64,000 nt of DNA, taken from positions 186,001 through 250,000 of the forward strand of contig JACVCH010000001.1 in the NCBI GenBank assembly GCA_016742175.1, given 5' to 3'. Shown piece by piece: positions 61,061-64,000 of the stretch (position 1 is the stretch's first letter; each line of letters begins with the position of its first letter). A model generated the notes under the pieces. That model was not told where the DNA came from and did not search any database. It was given only the letters and a program-made list of their open reading frames with translations. The position numbers were made by a program, and so were the translations under genes. The stretch is from Rhizobiaceae bacterium (GTDB taxonomy: Bacteria; Pseudomonadota; Alphaproteobacteria; Rhizobiales; Rhizobiaceae).

Positions 61061-62098
61061 ATGACGGGTCTCGCGCTCAAGGCGATCACCAAGCAGTTCG
61101 GCGACTTCAAGGCCGTGGACAATGTCAGCCTCGACGTGCCGCAGGGCACATTCGTGTGCCTGCTCGGCCCGTCGGGCTGCGGCAAGACCACGCTTCTGCG
61201 CATGATCGCGGGGCTGGAGGAGCCGAGTTCGGGGCAGGTCGTCGTCGACGGGCAGGACATTACCGCGACGCCGACGCACAAGCGCGATTTCGGCATGGTG
61301 TTCCAGTCGCTGGCGCTGTTTCCGCATCTGAATGTCGGCGATAACATCGCGTATCCGCTGCGCATTCGCGGCGCTTCGAAAGCCGAGCAGAGTGCGCGGG
61401 TCGATGAACTCCTGAAGCTCATTCATCTGCCTGATTTTGCGAAGCGTCCCGTCGCCAAGCTTTCCGGCGGCCAGCGCCAGCGCGTGGCCATCGCGCGCGC
61501 GCTCGCCATCTCGCCACGCCTGTTCCTGCTCGACGAGCCGCTTTCGGCGCTCGACGCCAAACTGCGCGAGGCGATGCAGGTGGAACTACGCCAGCTCCAG
61601 CAGCAGCTCGGCATCACCACCATCGTCGTCACCCACGACCAGCGCGAGGCGATGACCATGGCCGACCTCGTCGTCGTCATGGGCGAGGGCCGCATAAGGC
61701 AGGCGGCGCCACCGGTGGAAATCTATCGCCGCCCGGCCGATAGTTTCGTCGCCGGCTTTATCGGCTCGACCAATCTTCTCGCTGTCGAAAGCGACAGCAT
61801 CGGCCGCGTCACCGCGCTCGGCACCGCTTTGCCGGATGTGGCGATGGTCGACGGCGCGCGCACGGCGACGCTCTCCGTGCGGCCCGAGGACGTGCAGATC
61901 ACCGTACCGGGCGAAGGCGTCCTGGCCGGCACCGTGACCTTCGTGCGCGATCTCGGCGGCACGATCGAAACCTTCGTGGACGTTTCCGGCACGACCATCG
62001 TCGCCGTGACGACGCCGCGCGAGCGCACCGACCTAGCCGCCGGGCAGACGGTCGGCGTGCGGATACCGGCGCAAAGCGCGGTGGTGCTGAAGTCATGA
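61061..62098 (+). CDS. Polyamine-type ABC transporter ATP-binding protein (PotA-like)
   Basis: A 345-residue ATPase with Walker A LLGPSGCGKTTLL (about residue 33), signature [16 protein letters not shown], Walker B LFLLDEPLSALDAKLRE and the H-loop VVTHDQREAMT. A C-terminal TOBE domain (about 265-345) is present. The start is 218 nt after the receptor gene, across the repeat copy B, and the stop overlaps the next gene start (ATGA). It energises the polyamine importer made with the two permeases. Confidence 0.94.
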   Translation: MTGLALKAITKQFGDFKAVDNVSLDVPQGTFVCLLGPSGCGKTTLLRMIAGLEEPSSGQVVVDGQDITATPTHKRDFGMVFQSLALFPHLNVGDNIAYPLRIRGASKAEQSARVDELLKLIHLPDFAKRPVAKLSGGQRQRVAIARALAISPRLFLLDEPLSALDAKLREAMQVELRQLQQQLGITTIVVTHDQREAMTMADLVVVMGEGRIRQAAPPVEIYRRPADSFVAGFIGSTNLLAVESDSIGRVTALGTALPDVAMVDGARTATLSVRPEDVQITVPGEGVLAGTVTFVRDLGGTIETFVDVSGTTIVAVTTPRERTDLAAGQTVGVRIPAQSAVVLKS

Positions 62099-62949
62099 GA
62101 CGCGAGGCGCCGAAGAGCGTTGCGGATTATGCGCCGCTGGTCTTCCCGGGGTTCATGCTGGTCGCCTTCTTCGTCGTGCCGTTCGGCACGATGGTCGCCG
62201 TCTCGTTCTTCCAGCGCCAGCAGGGCGGGTTCTATACGCCGGCCTTCATCTTCGACAACTACGAGCGGTTCCTCTCCGCCTTCTTCGGCGGCGTGCTCGG
62301 CTTTTCGATCATGCTGGCCGTGATGGTCGCCCTGGTGTGCGTCGCCATCGGCTTCCCATTCACCTGGCTGATCTCGAAGGCGAGCCGGCGGGTGCAGGTG
62401 GTCTGGTTGGTGGCGCTTTTGTCCGTCCTGTCGCTTTCGGAAGTCATCATCGGCTTTGCGTGGTCGACGCTGTTTTCGCGCACCGCCGGCATTACCAATT
62501 TGCTCGTGTGGGCGGGACTGATGGCCGAGCCACGTGCGCTGTTTCCGGGCTTCGGCGCGGTGCTGGCCGCGATGGTCTACCAGGCGTTGCCCTATACGGT
62601 GCTGATCCTCTATCCCGCCATCGTGCGGCTCGACCCGACGCTGACGGAAGCGGCGCGGACATTGGGCGCATCGCCGCTCCGCGCGTTCTTCAACGTCGTC
62701 GTGCCGGGGCTGCGAAACACGATCGTCGCGACGCTGATCATGGTCTTCGTCTTCGCGCTCGGCGCGTATCTCCTGCCGCAGATTCTCGGCCGGCCGCAGC
62801 ATTGGACGCTGTCGGTGCTGATCACCGACCAGGCGATCTACCAGTCGAACATGCCGTTCGCCGCCGCGATGGCCGTGTTCCTCGTCCTGATGTCGCTCGG
62901 AATGGTCGGGCTGACGCTGCTCGTCGGGCGCAAGGGAGAGGCGGCATGA
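62095..62949 (+). CDS. Polyamine-type ABC transporter permease (PotB-like)
   Basis: A 284-residue permease with six hydrophobic spans. The EAA-type loop is LTEAARTLGASPLRAFFNVV followed by VPGLRNTIVATLIMV. It is coupled to the ATPase gene and to the second permease by 4-nt ATGA overlaps, so the three are made in fixed proportion. It forms half of the membrane channel. Confidence 0.92.
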   Translation: MRREAPKSVADYAPLVFPGFMLVAFFVVPFGTMVAVSFFQRQQGGFYTPAFIFDNYERFLSAFFGGVLGFSIMLAVMVALVCVAIGFPFTWLISKASRRVQVVWLVALLSVLSLSEVIIGFAWSTLFSRTAGITNLLVWAGLMAEPRALFPGFGAVLAAMVYQALPYTVLILYPAIVRLDPTLTEAARTLGASPLRAFFNVVVPGLRNTIVATLIMVFVFALGAYLLPQILGRPQHWTLSVLITDQAIYQSNMPFAAAMAVFLVLMSLGMVGLTLLVGRKGEAA

Positions 62950-63746
62950 GCACGGCCCTGACGCGTCTTTACCTCGCTCTCGTCGCGATCTTCCTTGCCG
63001 CGCCGATCGTGGTCGTCGCGGGCGTTTCGGTGAATGAACGCCAGAACCTGACCTTTCCGCCGGAGGGCTTCTCGCTCTCCTGGTACGCCGCGATTTTCAC
63101 AGACGAAAGCTGGCGGCAGGCGCTGATGAATTCGCTGCTGCTGGCAACGCTCGCCGCGACGCTTGCGGTGCTGATCGCGCTGCCGCTCGCCTGGTTCCTA
63201 TGGCGGCGGATCGCGCCCTGGGCGAACGTCTTCCAGCTTCTCGGCGTCGCGCCCTTCGTCTTGCCGCCGGTCATCACCGCGCTCGGCTTCCTGACCTTCT
63301 GGACGACGGCGGGCGCCTACGGCCAGTGGTGGACGGCGATCATCTCGCACGGCATCTTCTTCGTCACCCTGCCGCTGGTGACGCTGACCCTCGGCTTCGC
63401 CTCCATCGACCGCTCGCTCGTCGAAGCCGCGTCGACCATGGGCGCGAGCGACCGCACGGTGCTGCGCACGGTGGTCCTGCCGCTGATCCTGCCCTATCTG
63501 GTATCGGGCTTCGCGTTCGTCTTCGTGCTGTCGCTCAACGAATACATCGTCGCCTACATGACCGTGGGGTTCACCATGGAAACGCTGCCGATCAAGATCT
63601 TCAACGCGCTGCGCTACGGCTATACGCCGACGATGGCGTCGGTCTCCGTGTTCTTCGTCGCGCTCGCGGCGCTGATCTTCGGGCTCGTCGCGCGGTTCGG
63701 CGACCTGCCGCGGCTCCTCGGCGCGCTGTCGTCGGACGAAAGCTGA
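62946..63746 (+). CDS. Polyamine-type ABC transporter permease (PotC-like)
   Basis: A 266-residue permease with about six spans. The EAA loop is VEAASTMGASDRTVLRTVVLP followed by the conserved LPYLVSGFAFVFVLSLNEYIVAYMT region shortened here to its core SLNEYIVAYMT. It begins with MSTALTRLYLALVAIFLAAP as a first membrane span. The gene overlaps the permease before it and the CN hydrolase after it (TGATG), so the hydrolase belongs to the transporter operon. Confidence 0.92.
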   Translation: MSTALTRLYLALVAIFLAAPIVVVAGVSVNERQNLTFPPEGFSLSWYAAIFTDESWRQALMNSLLLATLAATLAVLIALPLAWFLWRRIAPWANVFQLLGVAPFVLPPVITALGFLTFWTTAGAYGQWWTAIISHGIFFVTLPLVTLTLGFASIDRSLVEAASTMGASDRTVLRTVVLPLILPYLVSGFAFVFVLSLNEYIVAYMTVGFTMETLPIKIFNALRYGYTPTMASVSVFFVALAALIFGLVARFGDLPRLLGALSSDES

Positions 63747-64000
63747 TGAAGATCGCCGCCTACCAGATGGAAAGCGTGCCGGGCGACGTCGCTGCCAACC
63801 TGGCGAAGATCGAGAGCGCGGTGCGGGAAGCGGCGGGCAAGGGCGCATCGATCCTGATCGCGCCGGAACTGGCGCTGACCGGCTATGGCGCGGGGCGCGC
63901 GGTGCGCGAGAAGGCCGAGACGTCCGAGGGCGCGCAGGTCGCGCGTCTTGCCGAGATCGCGGCGGAGACGGGCGTCGCGATCCTTGCCGGTTTTTCCGAG
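63746..64000 (+). CDS. Carbon-nitrogen hydrolase (nitrilase superfamily), 5' part
   Basis: The first 85 residues of a nitrilase-superfamily protein cut by the window end. The catalytic Glu41 is visible in LIAPELALTGYGAGR; Lys and Cys of the triad lie beyond the window. The opening MKIAAYQMESVPGDVAANL is standard. In this operon it could be N-carbamoylputrescine amidase, an omega-amidase or a guanidinobutyramide hydrolase; the sequence seen cannot choose between them. It overlaps the PotC-like stop codon and so is co-translated with the importer. Confidence 0.85.
   Translation, partial: MKIAAYQMESVPGDVAANLAKIESAVREAAGKGASILIAPELALTGYGAGRAVREKAETSEGAQVARLAEIAAETGVAILAGFSE

Overview
The window is about 65% GC, densely packed and free of tRNA, rRNA, CRISPR or intact insertion sequences. 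Gene content points to an alphaproteobacterium of the Hyphomicrobiales (Rhizobiales), most likely the Phyllobacteriaceae (Mesorhizobium/Aminobacter/Nitratireductor relatives). The pointers are a rhizobial-type pyruvate carboxylase, a smoEFGK-smoS-mtlK polyol operon, soxBDAG with purU, many LysR regulators, and palindromic REP-like intergenic repeats. The genus cannot be fixed from the sequence alone.

Layout. 1-4876: end of a TRAP transporter operon (dctP fragment, dctQ, dctM) with an SDR dehydrogenase, a Gfo/Idh/MocA oxidoreductase and a GntR/FadR regulator, probably for sugar-acid use. 4881-10755 (minus): soxB-soxD-soxA-soxG-purU, an N-methyl amine oxidase complex with one-carbon recycling. 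A divergent GcvA-like LysR gene and an aspartate-dehydrogenase-like gene follow. 12637-20202: a LysR gene divergent from a NitT/TauT-type ABC importer that runs into a FAD oxidoreductase, a CaiB-type CoA-transferase, a crotonase and a ferredoxin. This is a coherent catabolic unit of unknown substrate. 20317-30147: SorC-type regulator, polyol ABC transporter, two polyol dehydrogenases, a HAD phosphatase and a pentulose kinase.

30173-38000: a gamma-glutamyltransferase without a signal peptide, pyruvate carboxylase, an SH3-domain membrane protein, an MFS transporter and a DUF3309 peptide. 38074-46529: an RND efflux pump with its adaptor, then a molybdenum hydroxylase of the isoquinoline 1-oxidoreductase type (2Fe-2S subunit, Mo subunit, dihaem cytochrome c) facing a TetR gene across a clear dyad operator. 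46624-53262: a glutaredoxin-MauE fusion behind a CueR-like promoter, 3-hydroxybutyrate dehydrogenase, then housekeeping genes (ispG, lytic transglycosylase, ispA-like polyprenyl synthase, mtgA, rpmF) and a small exported protein.

53540-64000: methylmalonate-semialdehyde dehydrogenase facing a LysR gene. Next is a guanidino-compound/polyamine locus: aminotransferase and LysR on the minus strand, and agmatinase-family ureohydrolase, PotDABC-like ABC transporter and a carbon-nitrogen hydrolase (cut by the window end) on the plus strand.

The most interesting points are the orphan CoA-ester module at 13765-20202, the SoxD subunit that has lost its zinc ligands, the CueR-like promoter before the glutaredoxin-MauE gene, dyad operators at 21343-21377 and 45907-45931, and several families of palindromic intergenic repeats. 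All functional assignments rest on motif recognition and context; no database search was run.
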